NCBI GenBank assembly: GCA_016933295.1
Contig: JAFGBG010000111.1
Coordinates: 1 to 53,500 of the forward strand
DNA: 53,500 bases
Source: Sedimentisphaerales bacterium
GTDB taxonomy: Bacteria > Planctomycetota > Phycisphaerae > Sedimentisphaerales > Anaerobacaceae
Direction: 5' to 3'
Program-made: the position numbers and the translations under genes
In this document: piece after piece, positions 7,925 through 16,883 of the stretch
Layout: the number at the start of each line of letters is the position of its first letter
How positions within the stretch are numbered: position 1 is the stretch's first letter
Notes under the pieces: model-generated
What the model was told of the DNA's origin: nothing
Database searches by the model: none
The model's input: the letters and a program-made list of their open reading frames with translations, nothing else

Positions 7925-9766
7925 ATGGATCTGCAGTTGCATCAGATCGAGTTAATCAGGGGGGCTCAGAGAGGCAATAAAGAATGCCTCGATCAACTGG
8001 CCCAGCAGGCACGTGGACGTCTGCATACTTATGTATTTCGTCTTACTCAACAGGAAGACTTAACGCAAGAAATTGTACAGGAGAGCTTGTTAGAAATGTT
8101 TAAGGTAATAGGCAAGCTAAGAAAAGCCGACCGTTTCTGGCCCTGGTTATACGGCATAGCCACTAATAAGCTGCGACGATATTACAGAACAGAATCGACG
8201 CAGCGCAGAGTAGCTATTTCCAGCGTTCAAAAGAAACGCTCATATAAAGACCGTCAGGATGGTTTTGAGAATCTGGTCGGTGAAGAATTGAAACAGATTG
8301 TTTCAGGGGCGATGAAAAAGTTAAAAACGCGGCATAAAGCTGTTTTGGTAATGCGCTGCTACGACGATATGCCATATTCGGATATTGCCGAATGTATGGG
8401 TTGTAGCGAATTCAGCACGCGAATGTTGTTTATGCGTGCAAAAAGAGCGTTGCAGAAAGAGCTTTCACGTAACGGCTTCGGCAAAGGCTCTTTACTGGCG
8501 GCATTATTGCTTTTTGGCAAAATAACGGCCCCAAGCGAAGCCGCCGCCGCACAGGTTTCAGTTACCGCCGCTACGGTTAATGTCGGTTTACTGGCGGGCA
8601 TTGTAGGCGTAGCAACTACGAAAACCGCTATCATATTAACCACCGCGGGTGCGCTAACTATCGGTACGGTAGCAGTAACTACAATGCCTTCAAAGCATAA
8701 TGTAGAAGGCCCCCACCCTGCAATGACGATAACCAGAGATATCGAACTAAGCAACAGCGAGCAAGAGTATCGTTATTACTTCCCTCTCGGCCCGTCCGAG
8801 CCTTTGATGCTAAGGGCACATTCAGGCTCTCACGAAGATAATTCATACTGGCAGATACTACAGAATAAAAGCGGCAATTATTATTATCACGACAATACGG
8901 TCTATATTAATAATTATCGAATGTACGCCAGGGATCTTAGTGTTACCAAGATTCCGACGGATAAACCTGAACTGACTGATTTTATCTGCCGGATTGATGG
9001 CAGCAAAAATACGATCTCTCCGGTTAGCGCCAAAGGCGAAGGTTTACTCGTTATTGCCGCACGAAGCGAATCTACGAACGGCAATAGACCCTGGGTTATT
9101 CGCCATTATAACGAGCTGGATGAGGATTATTTCCAGGCCGACTGGCCCACAACAGCCAAGGTCATCGACAATCGCGACCAGATGCATAAAAGAGGCTGGA
9201 CTTTCTTTAAGATCTCCGGACAGATAAATGGGGAGAATGTGTCCGGCTCGGGCAGAATACCATTTGTCTTTTCAACGAGCGAGCAGAATAGCCCATGGCT
9301 CAAACTGCAGGTCGGCTCTCTGATGATAGTCGATACGTATAAAAACGCTTATACATATCATTCTCCTCAAATTCCGTTGGGGATATACGAAGGCGGCAGT
9401 TTCTTCAAAGGTCTGGGAAGACCGTGGATGGGACTGCATACAATCGATACAGTTCGCCGCGATGCAGCCGAAGAAAGAATTTCCTTCAATACGGAATATA
9501 CACAGGGAGAGAGATATGCAACGGTCGAAATAATTCGGGATAATATTAAAATAATTTACAAGATCGATTTGGAAAAAGACGTGGTTGATGAAATTACCTT
9601 CTCCAACAACGAGGGCAGCATAGGAAATCTAAAGTTTTCCTACCTGCAGTCTATCGATGATATTAACGAGGAATTCGCAGTACCAAGAATTCCAAGGCAG
9701 CAAACTAATACTAAAGACAGCTCTGGTATTTTGTGGCTCGTACAATTGTTGGAGGATTCTCTCTAA
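7925..9766 (+). CDS. ECF-family RNA polymerase sigma factor fused to a membrane segment and a large C-terminal domain
   Basis: Residues about 25-95 form sigma region 2 (LTQEIVQESLLEMF... RFWPWLYGIATNKLRRYYR) and about 130-185 form region 4 (KLKTRHKAVLVMRCYDDMPYSDIAECMG... helix-turn-helix). They are followed by an Ala/Val/Thr-rich hydrophobic stretch (about 190-255) able to make one or two membrane spans, then about 360 residues of predicted beta-rich sequence without a family I recognise. This suggests a membrane-anchored sigma factor whose extracytoplasmic part senses something, possibly released by proteolysis (inference). Such C-terminally extended ECFs are typical of planctomycetes. The start is ATG with AGGAG upstream. 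The next genes encode a secreted beta-helix protein and a pseudopilin, plausible targets. Confidence 0.85.
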   Translation: MDLQLHQIELIRGAQRGNKECLDQLAQQARGRLHTYVFRLTQQEDLTQEIVQESLLEMFKVIGKLRKADRFWPWLYGIATNKLRRYYRTESTQRRVAISSVQKKRSYKDRQDGFENLVGEELKQIVSGAMKKLKTRHKAVLVMRCYDDMPYSDIAECMGCSEFSTRMLFMRAKRALQKELSRNGFGKGSLLAALLLFGKITAPSEAAAAQVSVTAATVNVGLLAGIVGVATTKTAIILTTAGALTIGTVAVTTMPSKHNVEGPHPAMTITRDIELSNSEQEYRYYFPLGPSEPLMLRAHSGSHEDNSYWQILQNKSGNYYYHDNTVYINNYRMYARDLSVTKIPTDKPELTDFICRIDGSKNTISPVSAKGEGLLVIAARSESTNGNRPWVIRHYNELDEDYFQADWPTTAKVIDNRDQMHKRGWTFFKISGQINGENVSGSGRIPFVFSTSEQNSPWLKLQVGSLMIVDTYKNAYTYHSPQIPLGIYEGGSFFKGLGRPWMGLHTIDTVRRDAAEERISFNTEYTQGERYATVEIIRDNIKIIYKIDLEKDVVDEITFSNNEGSIGNLKFSYLQSIDDINEEFAVPRIPRQQTNTKDSSGILWLVQLLEDSL

Positions 9767-9922
9767 TAAATCGATCCGTATTATTGATCATTAACTTGAG
9801 TTATTCCTAAAACATGGAGGACGGCATTAATGGACATTGAGTAATCTCTTGAGGTTGCTGGTCGTAAGGAAAAGGGTTTTAAATGGGTGGGCACTCATTA
9901 GCTCAAAACAGAGGCAACATAG

Positions 9923-12490
9923 ATGAAAAGTTCGGGAACAAGCTGGTTTAGGATTCCTGCCGTCTTTATTGCGGCAATATGCCTGATACCCATACAAGTC
10001 AAAGCTGATTGGACTTTCGATTATCACTATGAAGATAATTTCAGCACCCAGGCAACTGAAGAAGATTGCTATGTCCATTCTATTTTCTGGCCTCAGGGAG
10101 CATTTCCGCCGTCGGAAGAGGCTTATCTGTATTTTTCCGATTCAGGCGGCCGAGAGGAGTTAGGTTTCGGAGACTATAACGATGAGCCTGCCCTGCTGGG
10201 TTATTGCTTTCCAATCGATTCGGAAAGGATAATGGGCGCTCTTCATGGCCAAATGCAAGTCGAGGTACGATTTCCAGACAGCACGGCGGGATATTTGCAA
10301 TACCAACTTTCCTCCGACGGTATTAGCTGGTCAGTTGCAGAACAATTGCGATCGGGAAAAAACAATATTCCCCTCGAATCCATCCGCGGAACTTGCTACG
10401 TCAGATTCTGGGGAACCAAAGTCTTAATCGACAATTTGGATGTGTATTTAAAATCATATTCCGCCGACATTAAAGTTCCGGGAAATTACAGCACCATTCA
10501 GCAGGCAATTAACGCTTCAAATAACGGAGATATTATAGAAGTTGCTCCCGGCACTTACAGCGGTGACATTGATTTTCAAGGTAAGGCAATAACCCTGCGC
10601 AGTGAGAGCGGCCCGGAATCAACAATTATCGACTGCTCAAACACCGGACACAGGGCATTCTATTTTCATCGGGGCGAAGGTAACGATTCTATCTTACGGG
10701 GATTTACAATCAAAAATGCGGTAATACCCGGTTCCGAGATTCCATCGAACAATTCAAGCTGGAATCCGAGCTCTTCGCATCCGATAGGTGCCGGTATATA
10801 CTGCGAGTTCAGCAGTCCCACCATTATCGATTGTATTATTAAAGATTGTTCAACAGAGCTGGGAGGGGGGGTCGGCTCTGTTGGGGGGGAACCTGTAATT
10901 ATCGATTGTGAGATAAAAAATTGCCGTGCCGGAGGCCAGGGACCGGCGGAATCAGGAGGATACGGGGCAGGAATAGCTCTTATTAGAAACTCGCAGGCGA
11001 CGGTTATTAATTCGAAAATCAAAAACAATGTCGGTTATTATAATGGCCAGGGAGCGGGGATATACTGCCGGCAAAGTGCGGCATGGTTTACGAACTGCGA
11101 TATCTCATACAATTATGCACAGGGTAACATAGAAGGTGGGGGTCTATACTGCGGTGATTCTTCAACCGATCTTTTATTGGAACGATGCGTAATATCACAT
11201 AACACCGCCTCATCCGGCGGAGGAATTTTTGCCGCATCGGGTAATTTAACCGTGACCAATTGTACTATTGCCAACAACGAATTATCGGGTGCCTCTGCGT
11301 CGATTGGGGGTGGAATTCACTCCCAGGATAGTAATATCGTCATAAGCAATAGTATTGCCTGGTTTAACGACGGAGCAGCTATATGGCGAAATTCAGGCTC
11401 TAACGTAAACGTACTTTATTCAAATATCGAAGGCGGTTTTGCCGGACAGGACAATATTAACGAGAATCCCATGTTCGCTTCGGCCGCTTCAGGTGACTAC
11501 CATCTTCAGTCGGTTTTAGGCCGCTATAATCCGAACTGGGGCGATTGGGACACGGATAATAATCACAGTCCCTGTATTGACACCGGTGACCCCCAGGACC
11601 CGGTAGGCTCGGAACCATTTCCGAATAACAAACGTATAAATATGGGTGCATACGGCGGGACAGAAGAGGCAAGTAAAAGCAGCGGCCCTCTAATCTTTCA
11701 TGTTGATGACTCTCACGGCAGCGATTCAAATTCCGGTCTGAGCAAAAACGAAGCTTTCAGGACTATTTCTCGCGCTCTCGAAGGTGACGATGTCATTAAC
11801 GATGATATTGTAATGGTCTGGCCGGGCACATATCGGGAAGAGATAGTTTTCAATCGGAAAAGAATAACTCTCCAAAGCGCCGACGACGCCGCCGTTATTG
11901 AAGCCCCGTCAAACGGTATTGCATTCTCTTTCTACGGCGCCGAAAGCTCGAACAGTATCCTGCGTAACTTTGTTATTACCAACTGCGGTGAAGCCGCTGT
12001 CTTGTGCTCCAGTGCCTCACCGGAACTTATTAATCTGACTATAACCAACAACCAATTTGGAATTGCCGCTTACGAAGGGGCAAGCCCTGTCATAACCAAC
12101 TGCATTTTGTGGAACAACACTAACGGCGATATTTTCGGTGACCTGTTCGAACCGCGTGCATATTACAGCTGCCTCGGAGGACTGGGGGCCGGCGATGTTG
12201 ACCGCGGCAATATAAGCGAAAATCCATTATTCGCCAATCCCGGAAACGGAGACTATCATTTACAATCGCGATACGGCAGATATGTGCAGCAATCCGACTC
12301 GTGGGTAACAGACTCACAAACAAGCCCGTGCATCAACAAAGGCGATCCCGGTATGCACCGTGGACGTGAGCCGGACGGAGGAAGGGTAAATATGGGTGCT
12401 TACGGTGGAACACCCTATGCAAGCTTAGGCGGCTCGCCTTTGTGGTCAGATGATAACGAAGAATCGTTATCTGAAATAACAAACCAATGA
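9923..12490 (+). CDS. Large secreted right-handed beta-helix (pectate-lyase-fold) protein
   Basis: 855 residues with an N-terminal signal peptide (hydrophobic core FIAAICLIPIQV, cut near VKADW). Residues about 20-185 look like a beta-sandwich. Two DUF1565/pectate-lyase-like beta-helix units follow, each opening with a typical segment (VPGNYSTIQQAINASNNGDIIEV, and later a GSDSNSGLSKNEAFRTISRAL block). Many short repeats of the form 'ITNCTI-N-' or 'GGGI' build the helix rungs. Each unit ends in GDYHLQS...SPCI-(D/N)-(T/K)-GDP...INMGAYGGT, a signature common in planctomycete extracellular proteins. A carbohydrate-binding or polysaccharide-degrading surface role is likely, but no catalytic residues could be assigned. 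It lies 156 bp downstream of the ECF sigma gene in the same orientation. Confidence 0.82.
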   Translation: MKSSGTSWFRIPAVFIAAICLIPIQVKADWTFDYHYEDNFSTQATEEDCYVHSIFWPQGAFPPSEEAYLYFSDSGGREELGFGDYNDEPALLGYCFPIDSERIMGALHGQMQVEVRFPDSTAGYLQYQLSSDGISWSVAEQLRSGKNNIPLESIRGTCYVRFWGTKVLIDNLDVYLKSYSADIKVPGNYSTIQQAINASNNGDIIEVAPGTYSGDIDFQGKAITLRSESGPESTIIDCSNTGHRAFYFHRGEGNDSILRGFTIKNAVIPGSEIPSNNSSWNPSSSHPIGAGIYCEFSSPTIIDCIIKDCSTELGGGVGSVGGEPVIIDCEIKNCRAGGQGPAESGGYGAGIALIRNSQATVINSKIKNNVGYYNGQGAGIYCRQSAAWFTNCDISYNYAQGNIEGGGLYCGDSSTDLLLERCVISHNTASSGGGIFAASGNLTVTNCTIANNELSGASASIGGGIHSQDSNIVISNSIAWFNDGAAIWRNSGSNVNVLYSNIEGGFAGQDNINENPMFASAASGDYHLQSVLGRYNPNWGDWDTDNNHSPCIDTGDPQDPVGSEPFPNNKRINMGAYGGTEEASKSSGPLIFHVDDSHGSDSNSGLSKNEAFRTISRALEGDDVINDDIVMVWPGTYREEIVFNRKRITLQSADDAAVIEAPSNGIAFSFYGAESSNSILRNFVITNCGEAAVLCSSASPELINLTITNNQFGIAAYEGASPVITNCILWNNTNGDIFGDLFEPRAYYSCLGGLGAGDVDRGNISENPLFANPGNGDYHLQSRYGRYVQQSDSWVTDSQTSPCINKGDPGMHRGREPDGGRVNMGAYGGTPYASLGGSPLWSDDNEESLSEITNQ

Positions 12491-12866
12491 GGTTTTTATA
12501 TCGTAAATAGATATAAGATGGTAAGGATTTGTTAAACCAGAAAGTAAAAAAAAGGATTTTTTTAGCTGAGCAGGTAAGTTTTTTTCATTTTTTTTAAATT
12601 GGTTAAGCCTTTTAATCTTTCGCAGAAACGTGACGACTAAACAACTACAGGAAAGCTTCAAATCGCCCAAAATCTGTATGTTAAGTGTATAAGTAGCGAT
12701 ACTTTAAAGGCTTACAAGGACCAATAATAAACTTTTTTTTACGTGTTGACATCAGATTCAGGGCGATGTATAATTAGGAAAAGTTAATTTGAGACGCTGA
12801 TATAGGGCAGATAGTGCTGTCTCGAATCGGCAGGAGGATGGGAAAATCTGCTTCTGGTATAGAAAC
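12491..12866 (+). other. Intergenic region with the pseudopilin promoter and leader
   Basis: A 376-bp gap. The first 240 bp hold A/T-runs but no gene. The last 120 bp hold a consensus promoter (12746-12774) and an untranslated leader with AGGAGG at 12832-12837. That SD sits only one base before an out-of-frame ATG (12838) and about 30 nt before the pseudopilin ATG, which is an odd arrangement. Confidence 0.5.
12746..12774 (+). promoter_or_regulatory. Consensus sigma-70-type promoter
   Basis: TTGACA at 12746-12751, a 17-bp spacer, then TATAAT at 12769-12774: a perfect match to both hexamers at optimal spacing. It would drive the pseudopilin gene at 12867 and separates that gene's transcription from the upstream beta-helix gene. 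Confidence 0.8.
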
Positions 12867-13733
12867 ATGCAGGCAGGCGACGGATACAGGCATGGATTCA
12901 CGCTCATTGAATTGATGGTGGTCATCTCTGTAATATCCCTAATTATGGCTTTTGCGTTGCCCGCTTTAAACGGCGTAAAACGTCAGGCCAAATCAGTTGT
13001 GAGCATGAACAACCAGAGACAGATTGCCACCGCTTCAAATCTTTTCGCAACGGAGAATCACGACAGATACCCGGAATCGGTAGCCACTATAGGATTCGAT
13101 GACAACTGGAACTGGACGGACCCAACCAGGCTGACCGGCAACAGACGCCGCAGCCCGCAACTTTACCGAGCTATGAGTGAATACCTCAGAAGCTTCATAG
13201 CAGATGCGAGCATTATGTATTGTCCGGGTGCACCACGGGAATACACGTACCTGCAGCAATCGTGGGAAGCCGGCGACAACTGGGACAATCCGGAGACTTC
13301 TTTTACCGCAGACCCCGTTGGCGGCACGTATTGTTTCTACTGGAACTATAGAGGATACCTCGGGGACGGCAAAATATTCAGGGGACCGAGTAGCCCGGCA
13401 AGCAGCGGAAACTTCAGCAAATTATTAGTAAGCGATTATTTCGGATATAATCACTGGCGAAGTCCGAACGCTTTCGGTAGCTGCGAAAAATTCGAGTCCG
13501 CCGCTATAATCCCGGAAACATATCTTCTGTCATCTTATTGGTCTTTAAAAACCGAGTTCGAGAATTATCCCGAAATCAAGCTTCGGGCGGCATATACCGA
13601 CGGGCATGTCGAGACTTATTCGAGTACCGAAGTTGTGCCTATGAAAGTCTCTCTTACATCCGACGGAAGCTCTCCTTACCCCGATGACGTAGGACCGGGC
13701 GTTTACTTTTTGCCGCAAAACGCACTCAACTAA
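12867..13733 (+). CDS. Type II secretion/prepilin-type pseudopilin (N-terminal methylation motif protein)
   Basis: 288 residues. The prepilin motif HGFTLIELMVVISVISLIMA (about 10-29), with cleavage after Gly and the conserved Glu at +5, is followed by the hydrophobic helix. The tail contains AAYTDGHVETYSS, the 'DGH' variant of the H-x9-DG signature of planctomycete pseudopilins (DUF1559-like). It is expected to be processed by a prepilin peptidase and to sit in the inner membrane as part of a type II-like secretion system or a surface fibre. Planctomycetes carry dozens of such proteins, so a specific partner cannot be named. The start ATG has no close SD; no better in-frame start codon exists upstream. 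Confidence 0.88.
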   Translation: MQAGDGYRHGFTLIELMVVISVISLIMAFALPALNGVKRQAKSVVSMNNQRQIATASNLFATENHDRYPESVATIGFDDNWNWTDPTRLTGNRRRSPQLYRAMSEYLRSFIADASIMYCPGAPREYTYLQQSWEAGDNWDNPETSFTADPVGGTYCFYWNYRGYLGDGKIFRGPSSPASSGNFSKLLVSDYFGYNHWRSPNAFGSCEKFESAAIIPETYLLSSYWSLKTEFENYPEIKLRAAYTDGHVETYSSTEVVPMKVSLTSDGSSPYPDDVGPGVYFLPQNALN

Positions 13734-13760
13734 AAACATTCGCCATCGAATGTTTTCTTT
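13733..13760 (+). terminator. Intrinsic terminator after the pseudopilin gene
   Basis: AAAACATTCG (13733-13742), loop CCAT, CGAATGTTTT (13747-13756), then CTTT: a perfect 10-bp stem directly overlapping the stop codon region and ending in a T-rich run. Confidence 0.8.
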
Positions 13761-14044
13761 ATATAGCAGCCCCTTATCCGACAAATATTAAACCCCCCTG
13801 TTTTTTATGCCCGACCACGCTGTTTTTAACCTCATTCGCCAAAATTGCGGCCATTCCAACTGTAAAAACGCAATAATTCCCTCCCTTCAAAAAAACCACA
13901 AGCCACAAAAGAAATATTCTTTAACTTGCATTTATCCAAGGAAAGATTTATTATATAGTTAGAGGTGTGGATGCAGGTGGGAACTTTTTAATTTCAAAAG
14001 ATGATTAACACACTTCACAAACGAATCTCAACGAGGAACGGGAG
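13757..14044. other. Gene-free spacer before the small lipoprotein gene
   Basis: About 290 bp. The DNA near 13919-13960 (TTGCAT followed by TATTATATAG-like sequence) could be a promoter for the gene at 14045. Otherwise I see no ORF or RNA gene. Confidence 0.35.
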
Positions 14045-14386
14045 ATGAGAATTCTAAGAGTGGTTTTTATACTGATAACCGCCGGTCTTACCGGTTGCGG
14101 CCCCGGCTCTTATTGGTATAATCCCGAAAAAAACCTGGACGAGGCAAGACGTGACTGCCGCAAATGCCATAAACAGGCACAAATGGAAGCAATCAACGCC
14201 GCGATAGAATTCTGCCGGCAATACAATGAACCTTTCACAGGATGGTCTGTTTATAAAAATACCCAGTTCAAAAAATGTATGAAAGACAAAGGCTACAATT
14301 TCATTTCCGAAGACAGGCTGGACCCGATAATCCGGAAAAGAACTGTCGAATATGGAGATGAACTTTACTACATATCCGGCAAATAA
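14045..14386 (+). CDS. Small Cys-containing lipoprotein, unknown function
   Basis: 113 residues with a lipoprotein signal: MRILRVVFILITAGLTGC, lipobox LTGC with Cys18 as the lipidated residue. The mature part is charged and mostly helical. It contains CRKCH (38-42), formally a CxxCH haem-c motif, and a second feature, CMKDKGYNF (near residue 79), which resembles the CMxxKGY tail of many small bacterial lipoproteins. The latter makes a structural role more likely than cytochrome. RBS GGGAG lies close to the ATG. No family was recognised. Confidence 0.65.
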   Translation: MRILRVVFILITAGLTGCGPGSYWYNPEKNLDEARRDCRKCHKQAQMEAINAAIEFCRQYNEPFTGWSVYKNTQFKKCMKDKGYNFISEDRLDPIIRKRTVEYGDELYYISGK

Positions 14387-14551
14387 CTGGTTTCTATAAA
14401 GATATAAAACCTTTCACCGAAACTCTACCCGCCTGTGGGAATAGCACAACCGCCGAAACTTACCGGAAAAATGAATTGCAGAATGCAGCGATTTATGATA
14501 TAGATGTCGCCGTATTGGTTTTGAATCATTTTGCTTCATTCAGGAGATTCG

Positions 14552-15574
14552 ATGAGCAAATTGAAAGTAGTGAGCATCGGCGGTTTCGGTCATTCGGTGT
14601 TTGTCTTCGATGATATGCTCGAAATGGCCGAAGCGCAATTAGTTGGTTTCGCTCCAGCTTTTGAGGGCGAATCTCTTTCAATTGTAACCAACCACCAAAT
14701 CTACAACGATAAAATAAAGCAATTCGATGACTACCGAAAAATGTTGGCCGAAATTCGGCCGGACGTGGCTATAATAAGCACGCGTCTGGATAAAATCGCC
14801 GCAATAACTATCGAAGCGGCAAACGCCGGCTGCAATTTAATTTGCGAAAAGCCGCTGGCGCTGTCTCATACATCTCTCAAAAAGGTGTATAAGGCGGTCA
14901 AAGAAAATAATGCCGAATTATTCGCGATGCACTCAATGCGTTCGGAAGGCGCGTTTATTACGGCGCACAATCTCTGCCGCAGCGGTGAAATAGGCGAAGT
15001 CGTTCTGGCTAACGGACGCAAGAGTTACAAATGGGGCACACGACCGGACTGGTTTGCCGACCGGGAAACTTACGGCGGAACAATCTGCTGGGTGGGTATT
15101 CATGCACTCGATTTCATCCACTATATAACCGGCCTGGAATTTCGCAGCGTTATGGTCATGCAGGGTAATTTCGCCCATCCCGACTTTAAAGATTGCGAAG
15201 ATAATTGCGCATTTGTACTGGAAATGAGTAATACCGCTCATGCCACTGTCAGTGTCGATTTATTGCGTCCATCTTTCGCCCCAACACACGGCGACGACTG
15301 GGTACGAATCGTGGGCACTAAAGGCATCATCGAAGCAAACGCAAGCAAAGGAACATGCAACCTTATCACGGAAACAAAAGGGCCGGCCGATATTCCCGTA
15401 GCCAAACGCGGCAAAATGTTCAGAAATTTCCTTCTGTCTCTCTCAGGCAAAGCCGAATACGCCCCTGAACTGACCACACGCGATGCTTTCATGCTGACAC
15501 ACGTCTGCCTGTGCGCCAGAGATGCCGCCGATACGGGAAAGAAAGTCGGAATAGAAGAAAAACTTTGGGATTAA
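14552..15574 (+). CDS. Gfo/Idh/MocA-family NAD(P)-dependent oxidoreductase (first copy)
   Basis: 340 residues. An N-terminal Rossmann fold begins VVSIGGFGHSVFVFDDM; the cofactor loop is GGFGHS in place of the textbook GxGxxG. The EKP motif (CEKPLAL, about residue 108) and the C-terminal GFO_IDH_MocA domain with GGTICWVGIHALDFIHY (substrate-site His) are present. Such enzymes oxidise sugars, inositols or amino sugars. I start at ATG 14552 rather than the TTG at 14531 because AGGAG at 14542-14546 fits it. It is followed 37 bp later by a second family member and then a symporter, so one catabolic operon is likely. Confidence 0.88.
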   Translation: MSKLKVVSIGGFGHSVFVFDDMLEMAEAQLVGFAPAFEGESLSIVTNHQIYNDKIKQFDDYRKMLAEIRPDVAIISTRLDKIAAITIEAANAGCNLICEKPLALSHTSLKKVYKAVKENNAELFAMHSMRSEGAFITAHNLCRSGEIGEVVLANGRKSYKWGTRPDWFADRETYGGTICWVGIHALDFIHYITGLEFRSVMVMQGNFAHPDFKDCEDNCAFVLEMSNTAHATVSVDLLRPSFAPTHGDDWVRIVGTKGIIEANASKGTCNLITETKGPADIPVAKRGKMFRNFLLSLSGKAEYAPELTTRDAFMLTHVCLCARDAADTGKKVGIEEKLWD

Positions 15575-15611
15575 TTCGCTTAGATAAATTAGTTTCGTGG
15601 AGTGAAGATTT

Positions 15612-16817
15612 ATGATACGTATTGCAATGATCGGCGCCGGCGGATACGCCTTCGAGCTGATTAAAAGAATATGGACGATTCCGGATAAAATCAAACTGGT
15701 TGCAGTCACATCAAATCCGGCGAGAAAAAGACCCGGCGCCGAAACCTGCCGCCAAAAAGGTGTAATACTTTTCGACACGGTCGATGACATGCTCGAGTCC
15801 ATGCAGGGCAAATGCGATGTAATTTTTATCCCCACCTCGATTCATACCCACAGCTCCCTTACCAAAACGGTGTTGGAAGCCGGATTCGACGTCTTCCTGG
15901 AAAAACCCCCCACCGCAACTATACAGGATTATGACGACCTGGTCACCTTCGTGACCAAACGCGGCAAAAAAGTCGCTCTCTGCTTTCAATATCTTTACAC
16001 AAGCATTATGCAGCGAATGAAAGAACAAATTTCTTCCGGCAAATTCGGTAAAGTCAAATGCATCCGGTCCATCGGCGCATGGGAGAGACTGGACAATTAT
16101 TTCAGCCGGAGCGGCTGGGCGGGCAAGCTAAGGGTAAATGACCAGTGGGTACTCGACGGCACAATAAACAATCCTCTGGCTCACGTACTTTGTAATAATC
16201 TTTATTTGGCTTCGACCGACAGGTGGAAACTGGCCGAGCCGAAAACGGTTCAGGCCGAGTTATATCACGCCCACAATATCGAAAGCGAAGACATAAGCAG
16301 CCTGAGAATTATAACGACCGACGGCGTGGAAATCGTATATCTTGCCACATTATGCGCCAACAAAGTTCTGGAACCTGTCACGATTATCGAATGTGAAAAA
16401 GCCACGATAGAATACGCCGAATTTAACAAGGCAATCATAACATATAAAAGCCGCAAAAAAGAAGAAATCAGCGATGAGACCGAGCTGCGAGTTCAGATGC
16501 TGAAGGAATTAGCGCTTGCCTATGAGAATAAAAAGCCGTATTACGGCTCTTTGGAATTATGCCGTCCTTTTACTTTGACGGTCAACGGGGCATTCGAATC
16601 ATCCAGGATGACGCATAGTGTCGCCCCGAGATATGTTCAGCGATTCGAGTACAAAGATTCTATTAAAACGGTGGTTTCCGGTCTGGATGATTCTTTAATG
16701 GCTGGATTCAAACAAGGTAAGCTGCTTTCTGAACTTGGTGTCCCGTGGGCGATCAAGACAAAGCCGTTCGACTTAGCCGGTTACACTCAATTTCCAAGTG
16801 ACGCAATCGGTAATTAA
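15612..16817 (+). CDS. Gfo/Idh/MocA-family oxidoreductase (second copy)
   Basis: 401 residues: Rossmann fold with AMIGAGGYAFELIKRI at the N-terminus, EKP motif (FLEKPPTAT, about residue 98), then the alpha/beta dehydrogenase domain. It is longer than the first copy and diverges from it in sequence, so the two probably act on different intermediates of one pathway and are not simple duplicates. GTGGAG upstream gives a ribosome binding site. The gene sits between the first dehydrogenase and the sodium:solute symporter in the same orientation. The substrate is unknown; the last 70 residues include a SRMTHSVAPRYV segment I do not recognise. Confidence 0.87.
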   Translation: MIRIAMIGAGGYAFELIKRIWTIPDKIKLVAVTSNPARKRPGAETCRQKGVILFDTVDDMLESMQGKCDVIFIPTSIHTHSSLTKTVLEAGFDVFLEKPPTATIQDYDDLVTFVTKRGKKVALCFQYLYTSIMQRMKEQISSGKFGKVKCIRSIGAWERLDNYFSRSGWAGKLRVNDQWVLDGTINNPLAHVLCNNLYLASTDRWKLAEPKTVQAELYHAHNIESEDISSLRIITTDGVEIVYLATLCANKVLEPVTIIECEKATIEYAEFNKAIITYKSRKKEEISDETELRVQMLKELALAYENKKPYYGSLELCRPFTLTVNGAFESSRMTHSVAPRYVQRFEYKDSIKTVVSGLDDSLMAGFKQGKLLSELGVPWAIKTKPFDLAGYTQFPSDAIGN

Positions 16818-16883
16818 TCTCAACAAAAACCTTCAAAAAGTGCTATTGAAAAAAACGCCGAGGCAAAGATAAAGGAGAGTTAG

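Noticed and set aside
9767-9922. Riboswitch between the ECF sigma and beta-helix genes
   Set aside because: The GGTTGCTGG...GGTGGGCACTC stretch does not match any riboswitch consensus I can recall, and no conserved pseudoknot could be drawn.
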